From the NCBI GenBank assembly GCA_937982425.1, contig CALJLT010000032.1, forward strand, positions 9,168-73,167: a stretch of 64,000 nucleotides of DNA. Reading direction: 5' to 3'. Shown here one piece after another: positions 1 to 7,184 of the stretch. This DNA comes from an uncultured archaeon. Lineage in GTDB: Archaea > Nanobdellota > Nanobdellia > Pacearchaeales > GW2011-AR1. A program made the position numbers and the translations under genes. The notes beneath the pieces are model-generated. The model was not told the DNA's origin, did no database searches, and saw nothing but the letters and a program-made list of their open reading frames with translations. Position 1 is the first letter of the stretch. Each line of letters begins with the position of its first letter.

Positions 1-24
1 TTATTTTAGAAATTCTACATTAAA

Positions 25-447
25 ATGATAGAATTAGAAGAATTAAAAAAAGAAAACCAATCTTTAAGAGAAAAAATAAAAATCTTAGAAGGAAAAATAA
101 ATTCTCAAAGAAAGGGAATGGAAATAAAAGCAGAAAAAGGAAAACACATGTCCAGAGCCCCTTTTGGTTACTCTTGGGAAAAAGAAAAATTAGTTCCCAA
201 TGCAGATTCAAAAAAGGTAGAAGAAATTTTCTTAGATTTTAAAAATTCAGAAAAAACTTTAAATACGCTTTCAAAAAAACACGGATTTTCAATAAACGGG
301 CTTAAAAAGATTCTATCTAATTTTACCTATTTGGGAAAGATAAAGTTTGGAGGAGAGATTCATGAAGGAAAGCATCTCCCAATAATTTCTCCCATTCTAT
401 TCAATCAAGTTCAAGATAAGTTAGAAAAAATTTATTTTAAAAAATAA
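25..447 (+). CDS. Recombinase-domain protein lacking the catalytic domain
   Basis: 140 aa. Residues 1-30 form a charged coiled coil. Residues about 40-135 resemble the middle 'Recombinase' domain of large serine recombinases: an APFGY motif at 44-48, then a helical segment and a LGKIKFGG...HLPIISPILF block typical of the end of that domain. The N-terminal resolvase domain with the catalytic serine is absent, and nothing upstream in the 24 visible bases could supply it. It may be a stand-alone DNA-binding protein or the remnant of an integrase. It is convergent with the PspC gene next door. The family resemblance is by eye; the function is inferred. Confidence 0.6.
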   Translation: MIELEELKKENQSLREKIKILEGKINSQRKGMEIKAEKGKHMSRAPFGYSWEKEKLVPNADSKKVEEIFLDFKNSEKTLNTLSKKHGFSINGLKKILSNFTYLGKIKFGGEIHEGKHLPIISPILFNQVQDKLEKIYFKK

Positions 448-448
448 T

Positions 449-664
449 TTATTTTTTGTTTCTTCTTGGATTTGTTTTTTCTTTTTTAGGAAGAATTATC
501 CAAGAGATTAAGTAAGCAAAAATTCCTGCCCCGTTCAAAAAAATTAAAATCACCGCGATGATTCTTATTATTGAGACATCCAAATCAAAATATTCTGAAA
601 GGCCTTGGCACACCCCTCCAATCATTCCTTCTTCTTTATTTCTGTAAAGTCTTTTTTTAACCAT
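449..664 (-). CDS. PspC-domain small membrane protein
   Basis: 71 aa. It shows the PspC pattern: a basic N-terminus (RLYRNKEEGMIGGVCQGLSEYF), an aspartate-containing link (DLDVSIIRI) and one hydrophobic helix ending in SWIILPKKE with a basic tail. PspC-like proteins are small membrane proteins linked to envelope stress in bacteria and are common, without known function, in archaea. It begins 6 bases after the stop of rps9 and may be the last gene of that minus-strand operon. The exact role here is unknown. Confidence 0.75.
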   Translation of the reverse strand: MVKKRLYRNKEEGMIGGVCQGLSEYFDLDVSIIRIIAVILIFLNGAGIFAYLISWIILPKKEKTNPRRNKK

Positions 665-670
665 TTAAAC

Positions 671-1093
671 TCACCTATAAGAAGTCTGTCTTTTTGCACG
701 AGCTCTAGAATCTCCAGGTTTTCTAGCTTCTTTTCTTCGAACATCCGCAACAAGCAAGGTCCTATCGTATTCTAAAAACGCATCCTTTACTTCTTCTGAA
801 TTGGAGAAATTAACTATTCCTTTTGCAAGCGCAATTCTCGCAGCATCAATTTGCCCTTTTTCTCCTCCACCCTTAACATTAATTTGAGCATCAAATTCTA
901 TTTTTCCTAAAATTTTCTCCGCAATCCTTATTGGTTCTTCTAGTTTAAGTTTATCGAAGAGGTGAAGAGTTGAATATAATTTCCCATTAAAGGTAATTTT
1001 CCCATTTCCACTTTTTATAATTGCTTTTGCAATAGCCGCTTTCCTTTTTCCAGAAGCAATAACTTTCTTATATTTAGTCTCTATTCCGCTCAT
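671..1093 (-). CDS. rps9: 30S ribosomal protein uS9
   Basis: 140 aa, usual archaeal length. It has the N-terminal ASGKRKAAIAKA segment and the very basic C-terminus PGDSRARAKRQTSYR, whose tail reaches the P-site tRNA in the small subunit. Its start codon overlaps the last bases of rpl13 (1090-1093), so the two are translationally coupled. It ends the eL18-uL13-uS9 part of the operon. RpoN, which usually follows S9 in archaea, is instead a separate gene at 16442. Confidence 0.97.
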   Translation of the reverse strand: MSGIETKYKKVIASGKRKAAIAKAIIKSGNGKITFNGKLYSTLHLFDKLKLEEPIRIAEKILGKIEFDAQINVKGGGEKGQIDAARIALAKGIVNFSNSEEVKDAFLEYDRTLLVADVRRKEARKPGDSRARAKRQTSYR

Positions 1094-1482
1094 TTTCTTT
1101 TAAATTCCTTTACTTCCGAGAATTTTCTTTTTTTCTCTATATTTATTTTTAAAATTTCTTTATTTTCAAATTCTTTTGGAATGCCAGTATAACATTTTAA
1201 TTTTTTCAAAGCTATTTTCCCTCTACCCTCTCTATGGTTTGGAAGCATACCCCTTATGCTTCTTTTTACAATTCTTTCACTCGAGGAAAGATGTTTTGGT
1301 CCTTTTTGTCCAGATCCAACTCTAGATCTTTTTTTCAAAAAATCATTTTTAATCGAATCCTTGTTTCCAGTAATTATTACTTGATCACAATTAAGAATCA
1401 CTACTTCTTCCCCCTTAAGAAGATTCTTAGCAGCAATGCTTGCAAGTCTTCCTAAAACAATGTATTTTCCATCCAAAATCAT
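1090..1482 (-). CDS. rpl13: 50S ribosomal protein uL13
   Basis: 130 aa. Hallmarks are the N-terminal LGRLASIAAKNLLKGEEVVILN and the RSIRGMLPNHREGRGKIALKKLKCYTG-type core that contacts 23S rRNA. It overlaps rpl18e by 4 bases and rps9 by 4 bases in one tightly packed minus-strand operon. Length and motifs agree with archaeal uL13. Confidence 0.97.
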   Translation of the reverse strand: MILDGKYIVLGRLASIAAKNLLKGEEVVILNCDQVIITGNKDSIKNDFLKKRSRVGSGQKGPKHLSSSERIVKRSIRGMLPNHREGRGKIALKKLKCYTGIPKEFENKEILKINIEKKRKFSEVKEFKRK

Positions 1483-1841
1483 TTTAATATTGTAACTCCT
1501 TTCGCATCTTTGTTTTTTTTAATTTCTTCAGATAATAAAACCATTTCGCAACCAGCTTTTTTTAATTTTTCTTTTGCTTGCTCAGAAAAGCTCAAAGCAA
1601 TAATTTTCTTTTTTGTTTTTATTTCTCCTAAAGATAGAACCTTTCCAGGAATTGCAAGAGTACTTTCATTAGCTTCTTCTAATTGAGTTAAATTAAATTC
1701 TTTTCTTTTTCTTCCAGGAATAGTTAATGAGCTAGAAATTTCTAACCAAGCAGGATTTTTTTTAGCAAGAAGAATTGTTTCAACTAATTCTGGGTTAGTC
1801 TTCTTTTTTAATTGGTTTTCAATTTTTGTTTTTGATTTCAT
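1479..1841 (-). CDS. rpl18e: 50S ribosomal protein eL18
   Basis: 120 aa archaeal/eukaryotic-type eL18, with no bacterial counterpart. The N-terminus KTNPELVETILLAKK and the LAIPGKVLSLGEI segment are typical. It is the first protein gene after tRNA-Leu on the minus strand. In most archaea it is transcribed behind rpoD (often with tRNA-Leu between), but here rpoD lies 11 kb upstream. A TATA-like site at 1917-1928 could let it be transcribed independently. Confidence 0.95.
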   Translation of the reverse strand: MKSKTKIENQLKKKTNPELVETILLAKKNPAWLEISSSLTIPGRKRKEFNLTQLEEANESTLAIPGKVLSLGEIKTKKKIIALSFSEQAKEKLKKAGCEMVLLSEEIKKNKDAKGVTILK

Positions 1842-1916
1842 TTTATTTTAGGAGAAGTAATAACTTCCCGCTAACGCCAAGCAATTAACTCGCAGGTACA
1901 ATTTGGAGTTTTAGGT

Positions 1917-1928
1917 GTTTTATAAAAC
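1917..1928 (-). promoter_or_regulatory. Possible TATA box for the eL18-uL13-uS9 operon
   Basis: GTTTTATAAAAC, between the 3' end of tRNA-Leu and rpl18e. It would start transcription near 1895, leaving a leader of about 50 bases. An own promoter would be needed because the operon is cut off from rpoD. Assigned from sequence pattern only; the site is also a palindrome. Confidence 0.35.
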
Positions 1929-1934
1929 TTTTGA

Positions 1935-2017
1935 TGCAGGCGATAGGGTTCGAACCTACGTAGGCATAAGCCAACAGATCTTGAGTCTGTCCCGTTTGAC
2001 CGCTCCGGCACGCCTGC
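1935..2017 (-). tRNA. tRNA-Leu (CAA)
   Basis: Class II tRNA read on the minus strand. Acceptor GCAGGCG/CGCCTGC pairs fully. The anticodon stem ACAGA/TCTGT closes loop CTCAAGA (anticodon CAA). There is a long variable arm, and the T-arm has loop TTCGAAC. Discriminator is A and no CCA is encoded. Placement just upstream of eL18 is the ancestral archaeal arrangement, so the foreign-looking DNA lies on the 5' side of this tRNA, between it and rpoD. Confidence 0.95.
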
Positions 2018-2082
2018 ATACAATTCCTATAAAACCTTTAATTAAAAAACTTTACATTTAACTTTAATAAAAAAGCTTGTAA

Positions 2083-2101
2083 TTATGTAGTAGTTACATA
2101 A
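2083..2101. promoter_or_regulatory. Inverted repeat, possible operator
   Basis: TTATGTA and TACATAA are perfect 7-base inverted repeats separated by 5 bases, ending 9 bases before the TATA-like site at 2110. The position suggests a repressor or activator site for the coiled-coil/ATPase pair. No regulator is identified. Confidence 0.35.
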
Positions 2102-2109
2102 ACAAAAGA

Positions 2110-2118
2110 TTTATAAAT
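2110..2118 (+). promoter_or_regulatory. TATA box of the coiled-coil/ATPase operon
   Basis: TTTATAAAT centred about 26 bases before the ATG at 2140, the spacing expected for a leaderless archaeal transcript. No ribosome-binding site lies before that ATG, which fits. Confidence 0.5.
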
Positions 2119-2139
2119 AAAACATTCCCCCATAAAGCT

Positions 2140-2586
2140 ATGGAAATAAATGATTTGAATTTGAAAAATCTGGTATCTCAACCGAAAAACGCTAAAATAA
2201 GTGAAATTAGCTCGGCAAATTTAATCGGAGATTTAGGAAAGGCAAAATCAGATTCGCTTAAAAAATCTATAACAGAAGTTAAAGATCTAATTCAAGATAG
2301 GGAAAAATTAAGCAGGCAAATAATTCAAGAATGTGAAAAACTAAAATCTGAAATTGACGTTTACTTAAGAGAAAATCAAACAGTTCAAATTGGAGGCCCA
2401 GATGTAATTAGAGAAAAGAATGATCTTAGACACAAAAGAATAGAAATTTCCGAGCTTCAATTAAATGAAAGATTAAATTGCTGGAAAGATACAACTCAAC
2501 TTAAGAGAGAATTAAGAGAATTAGAAGCAGAATTATTAGAAAAAGAAGAAAGGAAAAGTACATTATCTAAATTTTTAGGAGAATAA
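2140..2586 (+). CDS. Coiled-coil protein of unknown function
   Basis: 148 aa, no family recognised. Residues about 35-80 and 95-145 are rich in E, K, L and R in heptad-like spacing and look like two long helices joined around a short GGPD turn (residues 88-91). No signal peptide or membrane segment. It lies one base upstream of a HerA-like ATPase with an internal ribosome-binding site (AGGAGAATAAAATG) between them, so the pair is probably one operon. It may be a partner or scaffold of the ATPase, by inference from position only. Its A+T-rich composition matches the archaeal genes, unlike the DNA from 4880 on. Confidence 0.7.
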   Translation: MEINDLNLKNLVSQPKNAKISEISSANLIGDLGKAKSDSLKKSITEVKDLIQDREKLSRQIIQECEKLKSEIDVYLRENQTVQIGGPDVIREKNDLRHKRIEISELQLNERLNCWKDTTQLKRELRELEAELLEKEERKSTLSKFLGE

Positions 2587-2587
2587 A

Positions 2588-4558
2588 ATGAACACAAAAA
2601 TAACTATAGAAGAAATTGCAAGAAAGTTGAAACCAATATTCGGAGAAGCAATAGATAAAATTTATTTCAAATATGTAACTTCAGAATCTTTGGAAGAAAA
2701 AAACGAAATTTCTCAATTATTGAGTGCTCTTTATCAAAAAAATCTATCAAAATTATTAGAACAAGGAATTCTTTTAGAGCCACCAGAAGAAAATATAATC
2801 AAAGCCGAATATGCTTTAAGCCCAGTTTCATATGCAGGGAAAAAATTAAATTTATTTGGGTTAAGGGAAAAAGATTGGCCAAGGCACGTTTGTATAACCG
2901 GTATGAGCGGTTCTGGAAAAACTACTTTTGCATTTAGTGTTTTAAAAAATTTTATAGAAAAAGAAAAGCCTTTTTTAGTTTTTGATTGGAAAAAATCATT
3001 CAGACCTTTGATGAATTTAGATAATTCAATAATGTTGTTTACTGTAGGAAATAAAGAAGTTTCAAATTATTTTAAAATGAATATAAACATCCCCCCAAAG
3101 GGAGTAAACCCAAAAGAATGGATAAATGTTTTATGTGATTTGTTAACTGAAAGTTTTCAAGTTTCATTCGGAGTACATAAAATTTTATTAGAAACTTTAG
3201 ACGAAGCTTTCGAAGGTTGGGGGGTTTATGAAGGAGGAAAACACTATCCTAATTGGAAACATATAAAAAGACTTTTAGAGCAAAAAGCAAAAGACTCAAA
3301 AGGAAGAGAAACCGGCTGGTATGAAAGCGCATTAAGAGTTGCAACTGTTTTAACTTTTGGAGAATTTGGAGAAGTTATTAATTATGAAGGGAAGAGAAAC
3401 CTTTCAATAGAAGATTTATTCGACAAAAGAGTTATTCTTGAATTGAATTCTCTTTCAAATGTAGAAAAGAAATTTTTTGCAGAGTATATTTTGACTTACA
3501 TATATAAATTAAAAAAAATACAAGAAAATAAAATAAATCAAGAATTTAATTATGCAATCCTTGTAGATGAAGCTCATAACGTTTTTTTAAAAAATAAAAC
3601 TTATTTTGTTTCAGAATCAGTTACAGATTTAGTTTATAGAGAAATGAGAGAATATGGAATAAGCTTAATCTGTTTAGACCAGCATGTCTCTAAGCTAAGC
3701 GATTCAGTTACAGGAAATAGCGCTTGTCATGTAATGTTTCAGCAGCAACTTCCAGAAGACATTAGAGATGCAAGTCAAATAATGCAATTAGAACAAAGAA
3801 AAGATATTTTTTCTAAATTGTCGGTTGGTCAAGCAATAGTCAAGCTTTCTGAAAGATACACTTCTCCCTTTTTAATTGAAGTGCCTTTTGTAGACTTGAG
3901 AAAGCACACGCTTCCAGATTTAGAATTAAAAAGTAAAATGAAGGCAATCATTTCTGGAGTAGAAGTAGAAAAGCACGACCCGGAATTTTTGAAAGAAATA
4001 ACTAGCATAAATGAATTTCCAAGGGAAAAAAATCCAAAGGTTGAATTTATTCCAAATAAAAAAGAAGAAAGTTTAGAGCCGGAAACTATTGAAATAGCCC
4101 AATTTCCAAAAAAAAATTCTTCAAAGAAAGATTTGAATGAAAAAGAAAAAATTTTATTTGAATTTATAAAAAGATATAAGGAAAAAAATTACGATTTAAA
4201 TGAAATAGAAAGAATTCTCGAAAAAGGAGTAAGTGCAGGATATTATTCTTCTTTAGAAGTTATGAATTCGATGAACTTCTTTTTAGGAGAAAATTTGAAA
4301 GTTCCTTTAAAAAAAGAAAAGAAAATTTCTTTTTCATTTATAGAAGACAAAATTAATGAAGAAGAAAAGAAATTTTTGAATTTTCTTTCTCAAAATCCAG
4401 GCCATAATTTAAGCACAGTTGAGCTTTACAAAAAAATAGGGCTTTCTCCTAGAAAAGGAAACGTAATTAAAGACGGATTATTAAATAAAAATCTAATAAA
4501 AGTTCAAGAAGAAAAACATGACAGAGGATGGAAAAAATTAATCATGCTCAATAAATAA
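2588..4558 (+). CDS. HerA/VirD4-like ATPase with C-terminal winged helix
   Basis: 656 aa. Walker A GMSGSGKT is at residues 105-112, followed by FLVFDWKKSF, the strand-2 acidic motif of HerA/FtsK-like translocases. Walker B is YAILVDEAH at 322-330. A downstream arginine-rich YREMREYGISLICLDQH segment resembles the sensor region. Residues about 590-655 look like a winged helix. Such hexameric ATPases move DNA or protein in repair, conjugation or packaging. No relaxase, NurA nuclease or capsid gene is nearby, so the substrate is unknown. It begins one base after the coiled-coil gene and is probably co-transcribed with it. Confidence 0.75.
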   Translation: MNTKITIEEIARKLKPIFGEAIDKIYFKYVTSESLEEKNEISQLLSALYQKNLSKLLEQGILLEPPEENIIKAEYALSPVSYAGKKLNLFGLREKDWPRHVCITGMSGSGKTTFAFSVLKNFIEKEKPFLVFDWKKSFRPLMNLDNSIMLFTVGNKEVSNYFKMNINIPPKGVNPKEWINVLCDLLTESFQVSFGVHKILLETLDEAFEGWGVYEGGKHYPNWKHIKRLLEQKAKDSKGRETGWYESALRVATVLTFGEFGEVINYEGKRNLSIEDLFDKRVILELNSLSNVEKKFFAEYILTYIYKLKKIQENKINQEFNYAILVDEAHNVFLKNKTYFVSESVTDLVYREMREYGISLICLDQHVSKLSDSVTGNSACHVMFQQQLPEDIRDASQIMQLEQRKDIFSKLSVGQAIVKLSERYTSPFLIEVPFVDLRKHTLPDLELKSKMKAIISGVEVEKHDPEFLKEITSINEFPREKNPKVEFIPNKKEESLEPETIEIAQFPKKNSSKKDLNEKEKILFEFIKRYKEKNYDLNEIERILEKGVSAGYYSSLEVMNSMNFFLGENLKVPLKKEKKISFSFIEDKINEEEKKFLNFLSQNPGHNLSTVELYKKIGLSPRKGNVIKDGLLNKNLIKVQEEKHDRGWKKLIMLNK

Positions 4559-4715
4559 TCATATTCAAAATTTCCCCCTTAGATAAAAACCAAACACAAA
4601 TCGACTAAAACGAATAAAACAATTCGTCTTTAACAAGATTCGTATTTGAAATATCTAAAAAAGTTGATTTCGAAAAAGAAAATAACTGAAAAAACTTAAA
4701 CTCGACAAAGAGATT

Positions 4716-4839
4716 AAGTGAAAAACCTTCGAAATGAAAATTCCGAAGCGAAATACCTTTTAGGAAAGAAATAACAGTCAAGCATAAGCTAGACGATAAT
4801 ATATTTTTCAAGTGAAATACCTTGAAATAACCTTGAAAT
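4716..4839 (+). repeat. Imperfect direct repeats in the 4559-4879 non-coding gap
   Basis: The 321-base gap between the archaeal ATPase and the first bacterial-like gene has no gene. Three related copies of AAGYGAAAWACCTT begin at 4716, 4746 and 4810, the last followed by another ACCTTGAAAT at 4829. A short inverted repeat ACGAAT/ATTCGT sits at 4610-4627, with a third ATTCGT soon after. The gap marks the change from very A+T-rich archaeal DNA to the more G+C-rich block, so it may be a junction scar or a regulatory region. Function unknown. Confidence 0.4.
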
Positions 4840-4879
4840 TCAATAAATTTTTTCACAAAACCCAAATCACTTTTCAACC

Positions 4880-5659
4880 ATGAAAACACAACAAATTTGT
4901 TCCATCGCGATCTTTTTTATGATCGCCAGTTGCTCCTCCCCCCAGAAGTTGGAAAACACTTCCAAGATCGAAAGAGGAATTTCTAAAGAAGCTCCTTTGG
5001 GGGAATATGATGTTATCCACCTTGACGGACAGGGAGATTTTATTCTCCAGTTTGAAGAAGATCAAATCTGGGGGATCAATAAACGTTTTACCCTTACTCT
5101 CAAAGAAGGGAAGAAAAAAGGGAAGATGATTTGGGACGAGGATAGAATGTTCTTTTTTGAAAAAACAAACGAACGAGTATTGATCGCAAGAAACACAAAA
5201 GTTTCCCCTCTGTTCGACAAAGAGAAAGAGATCAAAACTCTAAAGAACAGAGATTACCGTGAAAGTGCGGGAAATCACACCTTCCCAATAAAATTGGGAA
5301 AAAGAAATTTCCTTGTGTTCCAAAGAGGAATTTTTGTTTATCTCTTTGAACAGGGAAAGTTCGATGAGGTGTATGATAACTACACTCTCAACTTATTTGT
5401 CCAATCAAAAGAGGGACAAGATGGAGTTTGGATAGCTAATACCCGTCTCTATTCAAAGCGGAAGGTACAGCCTTCTTCGTCGGATTCACCTGTCCCCTCT
5501 GCCCCCTCAGAGATTCCCACTTCCCACATCGTAAAATCAGGAGAAACTCTGGGAAGTATAGCCCAAAAATACGGGCTTTCCTGGAGGGAAATCCAGGTTT
5601 TGAATAGTCTTGATAATCCGAACAAATTGAGGGTGGGTCAAATCCTCAAATTGAAATAA
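4880..5659 (+). CDS. LysM-domain lipoprotein
   Basis: 259 aa. Bacterial lipoprotein signal: basic start, hydrophobic stretch, lipobox IASC with C18. Residues about 25-195 are a mostly beta domain I do not recognise. A Ser/Pro linker (SSSDSPVPSAPSEIPTS) leads to a C-terminal LysM of about 43 residues (HIVKSGETLGSIAQKYGLSW...LRVGQILKLK). LysM binds peptidoglycan or chitin-like glycans. Lipoprotein processing and peptidoglycan are bacterial features, out of place in a DPANN archaeon. It is the first gene of the foreign-looking block and is followed by a truncated copy of the repeated element. Confidence 0.8.
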   Translation: MKTQQICSIAIFFMIASCSSPQKLENTSKIERGISKEAPLGEYDVIHLDGQGDFILQFEEDQIWGINKRFTLTLKEGKKKGKMIWDEDRMFFFEKTNERVLIARNTKVSPLFDKEKEIKTLKNRDYRESAGNHTFPIKLGKRNFLVFQRGIFVYLFEQGKFDEVYDNYTLNLFVQSKEGQDGVWIANTRLYSKRKVQPSSSDSPVPSAPSEIPTSHIVKSGETLGSIAQKYGLSWREIQVLNSLDNPNKLRVGQILKLK

Positions 5660-5670
5660 TTTTTTTAAGA

Positions 5671-5707
5671 AGTTGGTAAGAGCACTGCTGTGAGCGAGTG
5701 TTATTTA
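5671..5707 (+). repeat. Repeated intergenic element, copy A (3' part only)
   Basis: Shares AGTTGGTAAGAGCACTGC and the following TGTGAGCGAGTG with copies B and C, but the first third (CCAACTCTTAATTGAGAA) is missing. The hairpin arms are AGCACT (5681-5686) and AGTGTT (5697-5702). Compared with AGTGCT elsewhere, one base has changed and a G-C pair becomes G-U, so pairing is kept. It lies between a lipoprotein gene and the next gene's A-rich start region. Confidence 0.7.
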
Positions 5708-5744
5708 TTTTAATTTTATGTTAAACAAAAAAAACTTTTAACAC

Positions 5745-6161
5745 ATGAAAAAATTATTTGTCTTTTTAATTTCATTAATTTTGTTTTCTTGCTCGACGGA
5801 AGCTATGAGCAGAAAGCAAATAAAGTTTTCGGAATTTGACTCTGCAGCAGAACAAGAGGGATTTTCCAAAAGAGATATCTATCGCATTTCAGGAGCCCCA
5901 CTTGTGATCTTTTTATTTGGAATGGGAATACTAGTCCGGGCAATGTCAAGAGAGAAAGAAAATTACAGAAAAGTAAAAAATATTTTTTTCTTGACACTAT
6001 TAATAATGACCATTCTAATGATGGTCTGGACATATTACATGTTCAAGGACCCTACCTTTTTGAAGGACTTACTAATTGTCTTTATCCTTATCTGGGGAGG
6101 AAGTTGGATCCTTGAAAAGATCCCTCCCATAAGGAGACTTTTCTTAAAAGAAAAAATTTAG
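5745..6161 (+). CDS. Small lipoprotein with membrane helices
   Basis: 138 aa. Lipoprotein signal with lipobox LFSC (C16), followed by about 30 polar residues and three hydrophobic helices (about 47-63, 80-96 and 104-122), then a basic tail. No family recognised. The start follows an A-rich stretch and CTTTTAACACATG, the same start region as several other genes in this block, and no Shine-Dalgarno. It is the first of three genes up to 7094 that look like one transcription unit. Confidence 0.65.
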   Translation: MKKLFVFLISLILFSCSTEAMSRKQIKFSEFDSAAEQEGFSKRDIYRISGAPLVIFLFGMGILVRAMSREKENYRKVKNIFFLTLLIMTILMMVWTYYMFKDPTFLKDLLIVFILIWGGSWILEKIPPIRRLFLKEKI

Positions 6162-6183
6162 CAAACAAAAAAACTTTTAACAC

Positions 6184-6624
6184 ATGAAAACAAAAAAGAA
6201 TTTAACCGAAATTTTTCTCCTTCTAGGAGTAATTATTTCTTTCGTAGGAATGATTTTTTTCCTAAGAATGGAACGTGGACTTCTAAGCACAGGGGGATTT
6301 GCCCTTTCCCTGAACATTTTTACTGTGCTCTTCTGGCTCCTCTTCAAGCGGGAGATTCTCCCTTACAATAGAAAGGGAATGGGGTATACATTCTTAAAAG
6401 GATACAAGTATCTCCTATTTATCTTGGGGATTTATCTTCTGTTCCTTTTAATGAACCTTGAATACAGATGGGAAGTGAATCCTGAAGATTCCTTAACCCA
6501 TTTTTCAAAGTTTCTCCATAACGCAAAAGTAGGAACTTCCTATCTCCTGGGGTTCGGAGGAATCTGTTTTTCTATTCTAGGAGTTATGTTGGAAGTAATC
6601 CAAATAAGAAAGGAGGAAAAATGA
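6184..6624 (+). CDS. Four-helix membrane protein, unknown
   Basis: 146 aa with four predicted membrane helices (about 9-26, 33-53, 74-94, 116-138) and short polar loops. No recognised family. It has the same AAAAAAACTTTTAACACATG start region as the preceding gene, 22 bases after that gene's stop, so each may have its own start signal. Its end overlaps the next start (6621-6624), showing translational coupling with the following membrane protein. Confidence 0.6.
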   Translation: MKTKKNLTEIFLLLGVIISFVGMIFFLRMERGLLSTGGFALSLNIFTVLFWLLFKREILPYNRKGMGYTFLKGYKYLLFILGIYLLFLLMNLEYRWEVNPEDSLTHFSKFLHNAKVGTSYLLGFGGICFSILGVMLEVIQIRKEEK

Positions 6625-7094
6625 AAAGGATGATTCTATTTTTGAACGAAACAAAGTTTCGTTCTTTAATCGCCATCATGTGCCTCCTTTGGAGCGCACT
6701 AGCCTTCAACCTTTTAATTCGAAGAGCAGGAATAGAATTAGGAAACTGGAAACTTCTCTTCCCTTGGGAAGAAGTTCCCAATTTTAGATTTCTACCTTAC
6801 CTTTTAGTTGGTTGTGGGATAGGAATAATATTCCACTTCTTTCTAATCCTCTTTTTCAAAAGAGTAAAAGTAGAAGGGGGCTATCTCTCTTGGAGCGGAA
6901 GTTTTTTTTTCCTTGGATTTATTCCGGGATTCCTAATTCCGGCATTTCAAAATACATCTGCCCTCCACGAACTTCCAGATTTTGATCCATCGTTTGCGTT
7001 GTGGAAATGGATTATCCCTTTTTTCACAATATTAGGAATTTCTCTTGGACTTCTTTTTGAGTTCAAAAGAAAGAAAAAAATCCCCAACTCTTAA
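6621..7094 (+). CDS. Membrane protein, unknown
   Basis: 157 aa, four hydrophobic helices, basic C-terminus. A strong ribosome-binding site AAGGAGGAAAA lies just before the ATG, as for inner genes of the other units here. The stop codon TAA (7092-7094) falls inside repeated element B, whose first bases encode the last residues (Pro-Asn-Ser). This suggests the element was joined onto the gene's end. No family recognised. Confidence 0.6.
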   Translation: MKRMILFLNETKFRSLIAIMCLLWSALAFNLLIRRAGIELGNWKLLFPWEEVPNFRFLPYLLVGCGIGIIFHFFLILFFKRVKVEGGYLSWSGSFFFLGFIPGFLIPAFQNTSALHELPDFDPSFALWKWIIPFFTILGISLGLLFEFKRKKKIPNS

Positions 7095-7147
7095 TTGAGA
7101 ACGACAAGCGAAGTTGGTAAGAGCACTGCTGTGAGCGAGTGCTATTT
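7084..7147 (+). repeat. Repeated intergenic element, copy B (full)
   Basis: Full-length copy of about 60 bases. CCAACT (7084-7089) can pair with AGTTGG (7112-7117). AGCACT (7122-7127) pairs with AGTGCT (7138-7143), with an inner GC/GC step, a bulged G and loop TGTGA. TCTTAATTGAGA inside the first part is a small imperfect palindrome. The element overlaps the end of the upstream gene and precedes the next unit's start by about 40 bases. Copies A, C and D are close relatives, and a diverged one is at 10451. Confidence 0.85.
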
Positions 7148-7184
7148 TTATTAACTTAGTATCAACAAAAAAACTTTTTCAATC

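Noticed and set aside
4716-4839. A CRISPR array
   Set aside because: Repeats are short, imperfect and unevenly spaced (30 and 64 bases), with no spacer-like regular structure and no cas genes in the window.
7084-7147. Reading the repeated elements as integron attC sites
   Set aside because: The end near the possible crossover reads GTTGGTA, not GTTRRRY, the first core site is not RYYYAAC in all copies, and no integron integrase is present. The second hairpin lies outside an attC layout.
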